A program made the position numbers and the translations under genes. A stretch of 64,000 bases of DNA from Acinetobacter sp. HY1485 (lineage in GTDB: Bacteria; Pseudomonadota; Gammaproteobacteria; Pseudomonadales; Moraxellaceae), in assembly GCF_027568475.1 (NCBI RefSeq), contig NZ_JANKZG010000006.1, positions 62,001 to 126,000 of the forward strand, read 5' to 3'. Of this stretch, positions 38,450-48,831 are shown piece after piece; position 1 is the stretch's first letter; each line of letters opens with the position of its first letter. The notes below the pieces were generated by a model. The model searched no databases. It had not been told where the DNA came from and saw only the letters and a list, made by a program, of their open reading frames with translations.

Positions 38450-39262
38450 TTATATAAGAGAATGACGTCCTTGTAAGCCACCTGTATGAATGGCAAGTAC
38501 ACGGTCATTGGGTTGGAAATAGCCTTTTTTAAATAAGTCATCAATCCCGTACATCATTTTGGCAGTATAAACAGGATCAAGTAAAACATCGTATTGTTGT
38601 TCAAATTTTTGTATAAATTCGCGTAGTTCTGGTGTCATTTTAGCATAGCCACCACAGGCATAATTATCTGTAATATGCCAATTTTTTTTTTGCGTATTAA
38701 GGTTAAACGCTATCCCTTTAAGTGCAGAAAACCCAATGATATGGGCATCGGTTGACTCAATTAGCCCTGTGATGGTTCCGCCTGTTCCCACAGCACAGCA
38801 GATATAATCGTAATTACACTCGTAAGGTAAAATTTCTTTGCAACCTTGTATCGCAAGTGCGTTTGTGCCGCCTTCAGGGATTAAATAATATTGTGGATAT
38901 TGCTGTTGAAGTTGTTCTAAAAAATTAGGTTCGTGGCGTTGCTTGTAAGTTTGCCGAGATACAAAGATAAGTTGCATGCCTAAACGTGTGGCATTGGCAA
39001 GCGTTGGATTAAGTGGTGCATCTTTTAATTCATCGCCACGAATAATACCAATGCTGTTTAAACCGTAATGATGTGCTGCATAAGCAGTGGCAGCGATATG
39101 ATTAGAATAAGCACCGCCAAATGTAAGTACACCCTTAAACTGCTGTGCTTGTGCCTCAATCAAATTATATTTGAGCTTATAAAATTTATTGCCCGAAATA
39201 TATGGATGTACAAGATCAAGGCGCTGAATATCAAGTTGAGCAGTTAAGGGTTGAATTTGCAT
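38450..39262 (-). CDS. PLP-dependent enzyme of the D-cysteine desulfhydrase / ACC deaminase family
   Basis: 270 residues, shorter than the usual 320-340 of the family, with a short N-terminus. SGNKFYKLKYNL contains the expected PLP lysine (K29 by alignment), GGAYSNHIAATA and GTGGTITGL are PLP-binding loops. The substrate (D-cysteine, ACC or another amino acid) cannot be decided from the sequence. ATG follows the gpgS stop by 1 base (TAAAATG), so translation is probably coupled. Confidence 0.8.
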   Translation of the reverse strand: MQIQPLTAQLDIQRLDLVHPYISGNKFYKLKYNLIEAQAQQFKGVLTFGGAYSNHIAATAYAAHHYGLNSIGIIRGDELKDAPLNPTLANATRLGMQLIFVSRQTYKQRHEPNFLEQLQQQYPQYYLIPEGGTNALAIQGCKEILPYECNYDYICCAVGTGGTITGLIESTDAHIIGFSALKGIAFNLNTQKKNWHITDNYACGGYAKMTPELREFIQKFEQQYDVLLDPVYTAKMMYGIDDLFKKGYFQPNDRVLAIHTGGLQGRHSLI

Positions 39263-39263
39263 T

Positions 39264-40475
39264 TTAGAGATTGTCTTCTTCTACAGCATCATAAAGTTCT
39301 TGGAAAATTTGGGGAAAAGCAGATTCAACACGGCTCCAACTTGGGATAAACGGCTGTTCGTTTGGTTTTGCCATAAATGCTTGTCCTGCTTCTATAATAC
39401 ACTGTGCAAATAGTTCTACAGCAACTTCTTCGCTGTGCTGATCAAACTTTAAACCGTTCATTTCAGCATCGTGTCGGTAAATATCTACAAGATCAAGCGC
39501 ATTACGGTAATACGTTGCTTTTAAAACCCTAAACGAGTCATGGGTAATATTCACGCCCATGGTGGCTAATTTGCGTAATAAAGACTCGATAATATCGCAA
39601 CTCATACGCTTTAAACCGCCCATACCATCGGCAGTGGTAAGAGACTGGTGTTTGTGGTCGTAGTTATCTGAAATATCAACTTGGCAACTGCGTTTAGGGC
39701 TGTAATTGCGATAGACCTCAGACAGTACGCCAATTTCTAAACCCCAATCGCTTGGCAGTTTAACGCTGTTGAGCACACGCGTTCGCATTGCAAACTCACC
39801 TGATAATGCATAGCGAAAACTAGACAGGTATTCTAAAAATTCACTGTCGCCGTATACAGTTTTAAGTGCTTTGAGAAGCGGAGAGACCAATAAGCGGCAC
39901 ACACGTCCATTTAGTTTTTGATCTGCAATGCGTGAATAATAACCTTTGGAAAATATATATTGAAAAGTAGGATTAGCCACAGGGTATAACAATCGTGCAA
40001 GCATACTCCGTTCGTAAGTGACAATGTCGCAGTCATGTAGTGCCACACAGTCAGTACGGTCTGAGGCAAGCGTGTAACCTGTGCAAAACCAAACATTTCG
40101 TCCTTTACCTAATTGCGTAGGTGAGAGTCCATGTGCTTTTAATTTTTGATCTATCGCAGTCAAACGCGGACCATCGTTCCATAAAATACGGTGACGTTGT
40201 GGTAAACGAGAAAAGAACTCTTGTGCATACAAAAATTGATCTTTTGTTGCGCGATCTAACCCAATTACAATCTCTTCTAGATAAGGTACTTGTGTTAGCT
40301 CATCTACAATTTTAGTCAGAGCAGGGCGTTCTAGCTCAGAAAATAACGAAGGTAAGATAAGCCCCATCTTTCTGCGTTGAGAAAAGGCAAGTAGTTCTTC
40401 TTCTAAATCTTCGGTACGCCGTTTAGTTAGGTTATGGAAATTTGCCACAACACCATTTTGGTAAAAATCTGACAT
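39264..40475 (-). CDS. gpgS: Glucosyl-3-phosphoglycerate synthase-like glycosyltransferase (GT81)
   Basis: 403-residue GT-A glycosyltransferase. The DxD metal motif is D148-C149-D150 in ALHDCDIVTYERSML; KGRNVWFCTGY, YFSKGYYSR-like FSKGYYSRI, and EFAMRTRVLNSVKLPSDWGLEIGVLSEVYRN match bacterial GpgS, which joins an NDP-sugar to 3-phosphoglycerate. The phosphatase gene directly upstream (9-base gap) supports this assignment. The product would be glucosylglycerate (or mannosylglycerate), a compatible solute or storage compound. The donor sugar is inferred. Confidence 0.82.
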   Translation of the reverse strand: MSDFYQNGVVANFHNLTKRRTEDLEEELLAFSQRRKMGLILPSLFSELERPALTKIVDELTQVPYLEEIVIGLDRATKDQFLYAQEFFSRLPQRHRILWNDGPRLTAIDQKLKAHGLSPTQLGKGRNVWFCTGYTLASDRTDCVALHDCDIVTYERSMLARLLYPVANPTFQYIFSKGYYSRIADQKLNGRVCRLLVSPLLKALKTVYGDSEFLEYLSSFRYALSGEFAMRTRVLNSVKLPSDWGLEIGVLSEVYRNYSPKRSCQVDISDNYDHKHQSLTTADGMGGLKRMSCDIIESLLRKLATMGVNITHDSFRVLKATYYRNALDLVDIYRHDAEMNGLKFDQHSEEVAVELFAQCIIEAGQAFMAKPNEQPFIPSWSRVESAFPQIFQELYDAVEEDNL

Positions 40476-40484
40476 GATTATTCC

Positions 40485-41246
40485 TTATAATTGTATAAAG
40501 TGTTGTAGCCCCTCACTCCAACCTTGAGGACCATAATGTTGTGTGTAGTAGGCTTCTTTGTTTAAGCGTAATTCGGTTGGTGCGTAAGTTTTGATCACCA
40601 CGCTGTAATCAGTTTTTTCTAAAAAACTTTTATCGTTTGGTGCATCACCTAAACCAATGGTTTGAGTGTGTTGTGGATATTGTCTAAGTAACCAAGCTAA
40701 AGCTTTGTCTTTTCCGCTTTGTTCGGACACGACATGCCAAAAACGACCTCCTTGAATGAGTTTTAAATGCTGACGTTTTAAAATTGAGGCAAAAAGTTTT
40801 AAATTTTGTGCTGTGTCTTGCCACAGTAAAGGTTCTGAAGCATCACGTTGTTTGGCATCATCTGCTTGGTCTTTATTTAAGTTTGTACATTTAATTAGTT
40901 GTTCATTTGTCATTTCAGAAAACGTAGTGAAATTAAAATGATACGCATGTTTGATATGTTGCACTGTCGTGCCTAGGTCTTTAACTTGTCCAAGAATATG
41001 TTTTTGTTGAGGTGATAAGTAAATAACTGCACCATTTTCGGCAATAAAAGGGGCAGTAATTTTCATATTTTTTTGTAATTTAAAGACTTCGGTGGCTGTT
41101 TTGCTGGTACAAAATACAATGGGGATATTATGCTGTTGCAGGCGATCTAACCATAATTGAGCAGGCTGCCAAGTATAATCAAAATGGTCAAGTAAGGAGC
41201 CATCTAGGTCTGTAACCACCATAATGGGACTATTGAGTGTAATCAT
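40485..41246 (-). CDS. HAD-IIB phosphatase, mannosyl/glucosyl-3-phosphoglycerate phosphatase family
   Basis: 253-residue HAD phosphatase. Motif I is D13-L-D15-G (VVTDLDGSLLD), motif II FCTSKTATEV, and motif IV GLGDAPNDKSFL. The family removes phosphate from mannosyl- or glucosyl-3-phosphoglycerate. First gene of the minus-strand run with the synthase next; RBS AGAAGG on the minus strand. It supports a complete two-step pathway to a glycosylglycerate solute. Confidence 0.85.
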   Translation of the reverse strand: MITLNSPIMVVTDLDGSLLDHFDYTWQPAQLWLDRLQQHNIPIVFCTSKTATEVFKLQKNMKITAPFIAENGAVIYLSPQQKHILGQVKDLGTTVQHIKHAYHFNFTTFSEMTNEQLIKCTNLNKDQADDAKQRDASEPLLWQDTAQNLKLFASILKRQHLKLIQGGRFWHVVSEQSGKDKALAWLLRQYPQHTQTIGLGDAPNDKSFLEKTDYSVVIKTYAPTELRLNKEAYYTQHYGPQGWSEGLQHFIQL

Positions 41247-41353
41247 AAGACCTTCTTTTTTGTTTTATTTTTAGTCAATTTACTGCAAAATTATCTGCCA
41301 TACAAGCAAGTTTAGTAACCAAAAATATTGCTTTTTTTTTAGCTAAACTTCCT

Positions 41354-41359
41354 ATAAAA
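41354..41359 (+). promoter_or_regulatory. -10 element of the rpmI-rplT promoter
   Basis: TATAAA(AT) 72 bases before rpmI. The region upstream is a long T-run and no clear -35 can be named. Confidence 0.4.
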
Positions 41360-41372
41360 TACTGCCTTCCTT

Positions 41373-41413
41373 ACCTGCAGGATATTTACATGGTGTAAAT
41401 ACTCCAAACAGGT
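41373..41413 (+). promoter_or_regulatory. Structured rpmI-rplT leader (possible L20 autoregulatory element)
   Basis: Outer arms ACCTG (41373-41377) and CAGGT (41409-41413) enclose a strong inner hairpin TATTTACA-TGG-TGTAAATA (41383-41401). It precedes rpmI by 17 bases and has no T-tract. In E. coli and Bacillus, ribosomal protein L20 represses its own operon by binding a leader structure; a similar role here is inference. Confidence 0.45.
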
Positions 41414-41430
41414 GTTTTAAAGAGGTTGTT

Positions 41431-41628
41431 ATGGCAGTTAAGATGAAAACTCGCCGTGGTGCAGCTAAACGTTTTAAGGCGACTGCAAACGGTTTCAAAC
41501 GCAAACAAGCGTTCAAACGTCACATTTTAACCAAAATGTCTTCTAAGCGTATTCGTCAATTACGCGGCTGTGTAATGGTTCACGTAAGTGACGTTGCTTC
41601 AGTTCGTCGTATGTGCCCATACATCTAA
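41431..41628 (+). CDS. rpmI: 50S ribosomal protein bL35
   Basis: 65 residues, the normal size. It has the family pattern [33 protein letters not shown] N-terminal half and the C-terminal VRRMCPYI. Very basic. The RBS AGAGG is before ATG 41431. It forms an operon with rplT 11 bases downstream. Unlike E. coli, it is 28 kb away from infC. Confidence 0.97.
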   Translation: MAVKMKTRRGAAKRFKATANGFKRKQAFKRHILTKMSSKRIRQLRGCVMVHVSDVASVRRMCPYI

Positions 41629-41639
41629 GGAGATATTAA

Positions 41640-41999
41640 ATGGCTCGTGTAAAACGTGGTGTAGTGGCGCATCGTCGTCACAAAAAAATTCTTGATCGTG
41701 CTAAAGGTTACTATGGTGCTCGTTCGCGCGTTTACCGTGTAGCGTTCCAAGCGGTAATCAAAGCTGGTCAATATGCGTACCGTGACCGTCGTAACAAGAA
41801 ACGTCAATTCCGTTCTTTATGGATTGCACGTATCAACGCTGGTGCTCGTCAAAACGGTTTATCTTACAGCCGTATGATCTCTGGCTTGAAAAAAGCGCAA
41901 GTGATCGTTGACCGTCGCGTATTAGCTGACATCGCTATGCATGATGCAGTTGCTTTTGCTGCTTTAGCTGAAAAAGCTAAAACTGCTTTAGCTGCATAA
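41640..41999 (+). CDS. rplT: 50S ribosomal protein bL20
   Basis: 119 residues, typical. N-terminal [18 protein letters not shown], then [28 protein letters not shown] and [18 protein letters not shown] are diagnostic. L20 is an early assembly protein of the 50S subunit and in other bacteria an RNA-binding repressor of this operon. Followed by a strong terminator. Confidence 0.98.
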   Translation: MARVKRGVVAHRRHKKILDRAKGYYGARSRVYRVAFQAVIKAGQYAYRDRRNKKRQFRSLWIARINAGARQNGLSYSRMISGLKKAQVIVDRRVLADIAMHDAVAFAALAEKAKTALAA

Positions 42000-42011
42000 G
42001 CTTAGAGATTC

Positions 42012-42042
42012 AAAAAAGACCACTGTTTAGTGGTCTTTTTTT
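42012..42042 (+). terminator. Rho-independent terminator after rplT
   Basis: Stem GACCACT (42018-42024) / AGTGGTC (42029-42035), preceded by six A and followed by seven T. Confidence 0.93.
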
Positions 42043-42174
42043 ATAGAAAAAATAATGATTTTAGAGTTGAAGAGCGAAGTTGTACGACGTCGTAGCTGTA
42101 TTATAAAGATCAATCGATAGGGAGAATTTTGGAGTGAGCACCTCATTATAACGACTCAAATTTTTTTATTACAT

Positions 42175-42412
42175 ATGATTGTTCATTGGAAGAAACTAAT
42201 TGATATTCATCCAAAAAAAAGTGATAGATTCATTTTGGATTGGGCGTATATATCAAACAGATTATTTGAGAAATTGTCGAACTTTAAATGATAAACAGAT
42301 TTCTTTTGAATTTTTAAGAGAAAAACCATTGACTTTGACAGTACACGAAAAAATAAAACTTAATTTTAAAGGTATCCCATTTACCATCGCTTTTGGTTTA
42401 GTACACAGTTAA
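42175..42412 (+). pseudogene. Possible frameshifted small gene
   Basis: From ATG 42175 a frame reads MIVHWKKLIDIHPKK up to a run of eight A (42213-42220). In the other frame after this run the reading continues VIDSFWIGRIYQTDYL and stays open to 42412. One indel in the A-run would give a single protein of about 78 residues. No family is recognised and no RBS is evident, so coding status is doubtful. Confidence 0.25.
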
Positions 42413-42711
42413 AAACTAGGTAAAAAAGACATATTATTTAAATACTGAAGATCTTTTACATTGCCCAAAAAAACAAGATTATACGCTCTAAATTTTTTTG
42501 ATTTTAATATTAAACAGGATTTTGATTAAAGACATAAGTTTTTTGAGAAATATACCGAAGCTGTAAATAAAAATGATTTTTTTAATATTTAAAGTTGATG
42601 GATATAGTTATATACAGACATAAAAAGTAAAATTGTGTGAGCCACCCTAATCAAGTATAAAAAACTATGGTGAAAACGTAGGGCAAGCACATCATTTTTA
42701 AATAGTGGTTG

Positions 42712-42828
42712 ATGCAAAATTTAGTCAACATTTTGCTTGAAGAGATAAAAATTCGTGTTCTTGTAGAAGCTTCAAGGGGAATTGGCTTGGATTTATACAG
42801 AGCAACCTTAACATTGGCAAGGGCTTAA
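42712..42828 (+). pseudogene. Possible remnant of a short-chain dehydrogenase N-terminus
   Basis: A 38-codon frame contains RVLVEASRGIGLDLY, which resembles the Rossmann start VLVxGASRGIGLE of SDR enzymes with one residue missing. Nothing SDR-like follows and the frame ends at once. It fits a decayed gene fragment; chance resemblance cannot be excluded. Confidence 0.3.
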
Positions 42829-42893
42829 TTTACTTGGTTTTGCTTTAATGTAAGTACGCCAAAATTTACATCAAAGTATTTAAAAGCTGTTAG

Positions 42894-43907
<1,014 letters not shown>

Positions 43908-43930
43908 GTTTTAAAAAAGGTTTTAGTGTA

Positions 43931-46309
43931 ATGAAAATTAGCGAAAGTTGGTTACGTACGTGGGTAAATCCTGCGGTTGATAGTGAAACATTAGCCGATC
44001 AACTAACCATGTTAGGTTTAGAGGTTGATGAGCTTGCACCTGTAGCAAAACCATTTACAGGTGTTGTAGTGGGTGAAGTACTCACCGTAGAGCAACATCC
44101 TGATGCAGATCGTTTACGTGTAACAACCGTAAATATTGGTACAGATGAGCCATTACAAATTGTGTGTGGCGCGCCAAATGTCCGTATAGGCATGCGCGTA
44201 CCTGTTGCCACCGTTGGTGCAGTTTTGCCGGGCGATTTTAAAATTAAAAAAGGTAAACTGCGTGGTGTTGCTTCACACGGTATGCTTTGTGGTGCATCTG
44301 AAATTGATTTAGAAGATAAAATTGATGGGTTATTAGAACTACCTGTTGATGCACCGATTGGTACAAATATTCGTGAATATCTAAATCTTGATGATCAAGT
44401 GATTGATATTTCAATTACGCCAAACCGTGGTGATTGTTTTAGTATTCGTGGTATTGCCCGTGAAGTGGGTGTGATTAACCAAATTGCTGTAACAGCTCCT
44501 GAAATTAAAACAGTACCTGCAACAATTACCGATCACAAAAAAGTCACACTTGCCACTGATGGTGCGCCACGTTATTTAGGGCGTGTGATTAAAAATGTAA
44601 ATGTAAAAGCACAAACGCCTGAATGGATGGCCAATGCACTGACACGTTCTGGTACGCGTGTACATAGCTTTTTAGTTGATGTGACCAATTATGTACTTTT
44701 AGAACTTGGTCAACCGATGCATGCATTTGATCTTGCAAAAGTGTCGGGTGATATTACGGTACGTCAAGCAACTGCAAAAGAAAAATTACAGCTTTTAAAC
44801 GAGCAAGATGTTGAGCTTAGCGAAGATACGATGGTGATTGCAGATGCTCAAAAAGCATTGGCAATTGCAGGTATTATGGGTGGCTTAGAATCGAGTGTAA
44901 CAGATAGCACACAAGATATTTTCTTGGAAAGTGCGTTTTTTGCACCACTTGCTATTGCAGGACGTGCACGCCGTTTAGGTTTACATACAGATTCATCACA
45001 ACGTTTTGAGCGTGGTGTAGACTTTGAACTACCAATGATAGCGATGAATCGTGCTTCTGCATTGATTCAAGAGATTGCAGGTGGTGAATTTGGTGAAATT
45101 ACGGTTGTAGAGAAAACTGAGTTATTACCAAAGCGTGAAGCGATTACGCTGAAACAAACACAAGTAAATGAACTTTTAGGTTATGAAGTTGCGGGCGATT
45201 TTATTACCGATGCATTGAAGCGTTTAGGGTGTGAAGTAACAGTTTTAGATGCACAGTGGCATGTTGTTCCACCATCTCATCGTTATGATATGGTTATTTA
45301 CCAAGATCTTATTGAAGAAATTGCACGTATCCATGGGTATGACAATATCCAAACACGTTTACCTGTTATGGATATCCAACTTGCTAAATACCAAGATGGT
45401 TTTGAACTTGCACAGTTACGTCAAACAGTAGCAACTTTGGGTTATCAAGAAGCGATTAGTTTTAGTTTTGCCGATGCAAAATTAGAAAAACAGCTTAATC
45501 CAAACGTTAAACCGCTGATGTTGGCAAATCCAATTTCAAGTGAATTGGCAGCAATGCGTAGTACATTGCTATCGAGTTTAATTCCATGTGTGCAATATAA
45601 CTTAAACCGTCAGCAAAATCGTGTACGTTTCTTTGAGCTAGGTTTACGTTTTGATTATCAAAACGCACAAACTATTGATGAACTTAAACAAACACCAACG
45701 CTTGCACTGATTGCTGTGGGTTCTCGTGTGCCAGAACAATGGCATGGTAAAGCTCAAGAGATGGATTTCTTTGACTTTAAGGGTGAAGTAGAAGAAATTT
45801 TAGCAGCAGGTCGCATTAACGTAGAATATGTTCGTTCTGAACGTGAATGGCTACATCCAGGACAATCTGCCGAAATTTTGGTAGATGGGCAGTCGATTGG
45901 TTATCTCGGTCGTTTACATCCATCGCTAGAAGATAGCCTAGATTTAGGAATAACGTGGGTATCAGAACTTGATCAAGATGCAGTTTTGCAATCTTATGTA
46001 TCTAATTTTACAGAATTATCACGTTTTCCATCAGTTAGACGTGATATTGCACTTTTAATTGATGATAAGATAAGTGTAAAAGAAATTCAGCAATTAATTA
46101 AGAAAACGGGTGGGGACTTATTAGATTCAACATGGTTGTTTGATGTTTATACAGGCAAAGGTGTTGAAGAAAATAAACGTTCGTTGGCATTTGCTTTATT
46201 GTGGCAGCATCCATCACGTACCTTAGAGGACGCTGAAATTAAATCAGGCATGGATAAGATTATTGAAGTGTTACAAAACACTTATGAAGCAACATTGAGG
46301 GCGTCATGA
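43931..46309 (+). CDS. pheT: Phenylalanyl-tRNA synthetase beta subunit
   Basis: 792 residues, full length. It has an EMAP/tRNA-binding-like domain (about residues 39-150, [18 protein letters not shown]), the B3/4 editing domain, B5, a catalytic-like core and the C-terminal FDX-ACB anticodon domain ([17 protein letters not shown], ending [17 protein letters not shown]). Overlaps ihfA by 4 bases, giving the conserved pheS-pheT-ihfA operon. Confidence 0.97.
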   Translation: MKISESWLRTWVNPAVDSETLADQLTMLGLEVDELAPVAKPFTGVVVGEVLTVEQHPDADRLRVTTVNIGTDEPLQIVCGAPNVRIGMRVPVATVGAVLPGDFKIKKGKLRGVASHGMLCGASEIDLEDKIDGLLELPVDAPIGTNIREYLNLDDQVIDISITPNRGDCFSIRGIAREVGVINQIAVTAPEIKTVPATITDHKKVTLATDGAPRYLGRVIKNVNVKAQTPEWMANALTRSGTRVHSFLVDVTNYVLLELGQPMHAFDLAKVSGDITVRQATAKEKLQLLNEQDVELSEDTMVIADAQKALAIAGIMGGLESSVTDSTQDIFLESAFFAPLAIAGRARRLGLHTDSSQRFERGVDFELPMIAMNRASALIQEIAGGEFGEITVVEKTELLPKREAITLKQTQVNELLGYEVAGDFITDALKRLGCEVTVLDAQWHVVPPSHRYDMVIYQDLIEEIARIHGYDNIQTRLPVMDIQLAKYQDGFELAQLRQTVATLGYQEAISFSFADAKLEKQLNPNVKPLMLANPISSELAAMRSTLLSSLIPCVQYNLNRQQNRVRFFELGLRFDYQNAQTIDELKQTPTLALIAVGSRVPEQWHGKAQEMDFFDFKGEVEEILAAGRINVEYVRSEREWLHPGQSAEILVDGQSIGYLGRLHPSLEDSLDLGITWVSELDQDAVLQSYVSNFTELSRFPSVRRDIALLIDDKISVKEIQQLIKKTGGDLLDSTWLFDVYTGKGVEENKRSLAFALLWQHPSRTLEDAEIKSGMDKIIEVLQNTYEATLRAS

Positions 46310-46599
46310 CAGCATTAACAAAAGCAGAAATGGCAGACCATTTAAGCGAGCTTACGAACCTAAACCGCCGTGAAGCTAAACAAATGGTTGAATTATTTTT
46401 TGATGAGATTAGTGAAGCATTAATTTCAGGTGAACATGTAAAACTTTCGGGTTTTGGCAATTTTGAACTGCGTGACAAACGTCAGCGTCCTGGGCGTAAT
46501 CCAAAGACTGGTGAGGAAATTCCAATTTCTGCACGCCGTGTTGTTACGTTTCGTGCAGGTCAAAAGTTTAGACAGCGCGTAGGTAGCGAGCAAGATTAA
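46306..46599 (+). CDS. ihfA: Integration host factor alpha subunit
   Basis: 97-residue DNA-bending protein of the HU/IHF family. [11 protein letters not shown] at the start, the [25 protein letters not shown] arm signature with the Pro that intercalates DNA, and [11 protein letters not shown] near the end. Its partner IhfB is outside the window. Follows pheT as in E. coli and ends in a strong terminator. Confidence 0.97.
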   Translation: MTALTKAEMADHLSELTNLNRREAKQMVELFFDEISEALISGEHVKLSGFGNFELRDKRQRPGRNPKTGEEIPISARRVVTFRAGQKFRQRVGSEQD

Positions 46600-46600
46600 T

Positions 46601-46628
46601 AAAAAGCCCTCAATTGAGGGCTTTTTTT
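46601..46628 (+). terminator. Rho-independent terminator after ihfA
   Basis: AAAAAGCCCTCA-AT-TGAGGGCTTTTTTT (46601-46628). The stem is AT-flanked and strong. Confidence 0.92.
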
Positions 46629-46634
46629 AAATGT

Positions 46635-46663
46635 AAAAAAAGAGAGCAGATGCTCTCTTTTTT
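46635..46663 (-). terminator. Terminator for the convergent lipoprotein gene
   Basis: AGAGAGCA-GA-TGCTCTCT (46641-46658) with six A on the left, which is the T-tract on the minus strand, and T on the right. It may work both ways. Confidence 0.85.
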
Positions 46664-46684
46664 CTCTAATACGGTAAAACCGAA

Positions 46685-46930
46685 TTAGTGAGCAGCTTGA
46701 GAAGCAACAGGAGCAGCATCTACTTGAGACGCAGCAGCAGCAGTTGCTTCAGATGCAGCAACAGTTGCTTCAGATGCAGTAGCAGCAGCTTCAGACGCAG
46801 CAGCAGTTGCTTCAGACGCAGCAGCAGTTGCTTCAGACGCAGCAGGAGCAGCTTCTTGCTTTTTTGCACAACCAACGAAAGCTAAAGTTGTAGCGATAGC
46901 TGCTACAGTAGCAATTTTTTTGAATAACAT
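46685..46930 (-). CDS. Small Ala-rich repeat lipoprotein
   Basis: 81 residues. Signal peptide MLFKKIATVAAIATTLAFVGC with a lipobox-like FVGC, so Cys21 should be lipidated (Phe at -3 is somewhat unusual). The mature part KKQEAAPAASEATAAASEAT is built of heptad units of the type A-S-E-A-T-A-A, with no aromatic residue until the end. Heptad Ala repeats recall alanine-zipper outer-membrane lipoproteins such as OprI of Pseudomonas; homology is not shown. Start ATG 46930 is preferred because it begins the signal peptide; RBS GAGAG lies upstream. It has its own promoter and terminator. Confidence 0.8.
   Translation of the reverse strand: MLFKKIATVAAIATTLAFVGCAKKQEAAPAASEATAAASEATAAASEAAATASEATVAASEATAAAASQVDAAPVASQAAH
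46727..46848 (-). repeat. 21-bp tandem repeats in the lipoprotein gene
   Basis: About five or six copies of a 21-base unit close to GCAGCAGTTGCTTCAGACGC (plus-strand reading), each encoding one Ala/Ser/Glu/Thr heptad. Two copies are identical or nearly so, a substrate for slippage and copy-number change. Confidence 0.8.
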
Positions 46931-47320
46931 GGCATCACTCTCATAATATAGTAGAGATAAAAAAAACCTAAGCTGATTTGTTTTTGCTCTAATTATCCCT
47001 ACACGTCCGATAGGTAACAACGCATGGAGCAAATCAACTGGCCTGCGAGTATGCTATCACTGAGCCTATAGAAATACTACTAGGCATATTGAAAAAAAAT
47101 GAAAAAATGACCAGTTTTTGCATAATTTTTAACAGAAAATAACAATTAAAAGGCGAGTTATATTGGTTTAATTATCGATTAAGTCTCTTAAAAATCGGGG
47201 TTTTTTAGATAGTTAGGAAAAAATATTCAAAATATTAAAAAATATATTAACTTTAATTTGTGAAATTATGTAAAAATTAATGTCCGAAGTCCCTAATTTA
47301 TAAGAACTTCGGTCAATAGC
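46931..47320. other. Intergenic region between the lipoprotein gene and rho
   Basis: 390 AT-rich bases without a credible gene. Holds the lipoprotein promoter (46992-47020) and, next to rho, an inverted repeat CCGAAGT / ACTTCGG (47284-47312, loop of 15) that could end rho transcription on the minus strand. The stretch between (47080-47280) shows only AT-rich sequence. Confidence 0.6.
46992..47020 (-). promoter_or_regulatory. Promoter of the repeat lipoprotein gene
   Basis: On the minus strand TTGTTA, 17 bases, GATAAT, about 60 bases before ATG 46930. Spacing is ideal and both hexamers are close to consensus. Confidence 0.6.
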
Positions 47321-48583
47321 TTACTGTTTACGCTTCATTTGTTCAAAGAAGTCATCATTAGTTTTGGTTTCTTTCATGCGATCAAGTAAGAATTCCATTG
47401 CATTTAATTCATCCATTGGATGTAATAATTTGCGTAGAATCCAAACTTTACGTAAGTTTTCTTCCGACATTAAACGTTCTTCACGGCGTGTACCTGATTT
47501 TTTCAGGTTCATCGCAGGGAAAACACGTTTTTCTGCAATACGACGGTCAAGTGTAACTTCTTGGTTACCTGTTCCTTTAAATTCTTCGTAAATCACTTCA
47601 TCCATTTTACTGCCTGTTTCAATTAAGGCAGTAGAAATAATGGTAAGTGAGCCACCTTCTTCAATATTACGTGCAGCACCGAAGAAGCGTTTAGGACGTT
47701 CTAAGGCATGTGCATCAAGACCACCTGTTAAAACTTTACCAGATGAAGGAATAACCGTATTGTAAGCACGCGCAAGACGTGTGATTGAATCGAGTAAAAT
47801 GACAACGTCTTTTTTATGTTCGACAAGACGTTTTGCTTTTTCAATCACCATTTCAGCAACTTGAACGTGACGAGCAGGGGATTCGTCAAATGTAGAGGCA
47901 ATTACTTCACCACGCACACTACGTTCCATTTCGGTCACTTCTTCAGGGCGCTCATCAATTAGAAGTACAATTAAAAATACTTCAGGATTGTTGCGTACAA
48001 TAGATTGTGCAATGTTCTGAAGTAACATTGTTTTACCCGCTTTTGGCGGTGCAACAATAATAGAGCGTTGCCCCTTACCAATTGGAGCAATTAAATCGAC
48101 TACACGTGATGTTAAATCTTCTGTTGTACCGTTACCTAACTCCATCACCAACTGTTCTGTTGGGAAAAGTGGCGTTAAGTTTTCAAACAAGATTTTATTA
48201 CGTAAGTTTTCTGGGGTATCGTAGTTAATTTGGTTAACTTTTAAAAGTGCAAAGTAGCGTTCACCTTCTTTAGGTGGACGGATTGTCCCTGTAATGGTGT
48301 CGCCTGTACGTAAGTTAAAACGACGAATTTGAGAAGGGCTTACGTAGATATCGTCTGGACCTGCTAAATAAGAGCCAGCAGCCGAGCGTAAGAAGCCGAA
48401 ACCATCAGACAAAATTTCTAATACGCCATCACCAAAAATTTCTTCGCCGTTCATTGCATGGCGCTTTAAAATAGCAAAAATAATGTCTTGTTTGCGGTTA
48501 CGTGCCATCCCCTCGAGGCCCATGAACTCTGCAATTTTAATGAGTTCGCCAATCGGTTTTTTCTTGAGTTCAGTTAAATTCAT
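47321..48583 (-). CDS. rho: Transcription termination factor Rho
   Basis: 420-residue hexameric RNA-dependent ATPase. N-terminal helical domain ([20 protein letters not shown]), cold-shock-like RNA-binding domain (about residues 50-125, GFGFLRS), Walker [12 protein letters not shown], the IDERPEEV catalytic segment, Walker [17 protein letters not shown] and the Q/R-loop region [17 protein letters not shown]. Length as in E. coli (419). The leader of about 200 bases upstream may include autoregulation by Rho, as known in E. coli. Confidence 0.98.
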   Translation of the reverse strand: MNLTELKKKPIGELIKIAEFMGLEGMARNRKQDIIFAILKRHAMNGEEIFGDGVLEILSDGFGFLRSAAGSYLAGPDDIYVSPSQIRRFNLRTGDTITGTIRPPKEGERYFALLKVNQINYDTPENLRNKILFENLTPLFPTEQLVMELGNGTTEDLTSRVVDLIAPIGKGQRSIIVAPPKAGKTMLLQNIAQSIVRNNPEVFLIVLLIDERPEEVTEMERSVRGEVIASTFDESPARHVQVAEMVIEKAKRLVEHKKDVVILLDSITRLARAYNTVIPSSGKVLTGGLDAHALERPKRFFGAARNIEEGGSLTIISTALIETGSKMDEVIYEEFKGTGNQEVTLDRRIAEKRVFPAMNLKKSGTRREERLMSEENLRKVWILRKLLHPMDELNAMEFLLDRMKETKTNDDFFEQMKRKQ

Positions 48584-48788
48584 AGGTGATTCAATGTGTT
48601 GATAAAAACATCGGGAGTACTAAAGAGGTAAAAATCAGCCGTAGCATAACCTTTGCAGGTGAATTGTTTCGAAGAGAAGAATTCTGTTGCCGAATGGCGA
48701 TTTTATGTGTTGTGTTTATAAGAAAGCGAAGGTTTGCTTTCTCAGACAGAAATATAAGTGACTAATACTAAATTGTCAATTTTAAAAC

Positions 48789-48819
48789 AAAAATACGCCA
48801 TAAAAATGGCGTATTTTTT
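48789..48819 (-). terminator. Terminator after trxA (before rho)
   Basis: TACGCCAT (48794-48801) / ATGGCGTA (48806-48813), loop AAAA, flanked by A and T runs on both sides. It separates trxA from rho on the minus strand. Confidence 0.88.
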
Positions 48820-48831
48820 TATCACTTAAGC

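Noticed and set aside
46727..46848. Repeat cluster as a CRISPR array
   Set aside because: Units are contiguous 21-mers in frame with a lipoprotein and have no spacers or cas genes.
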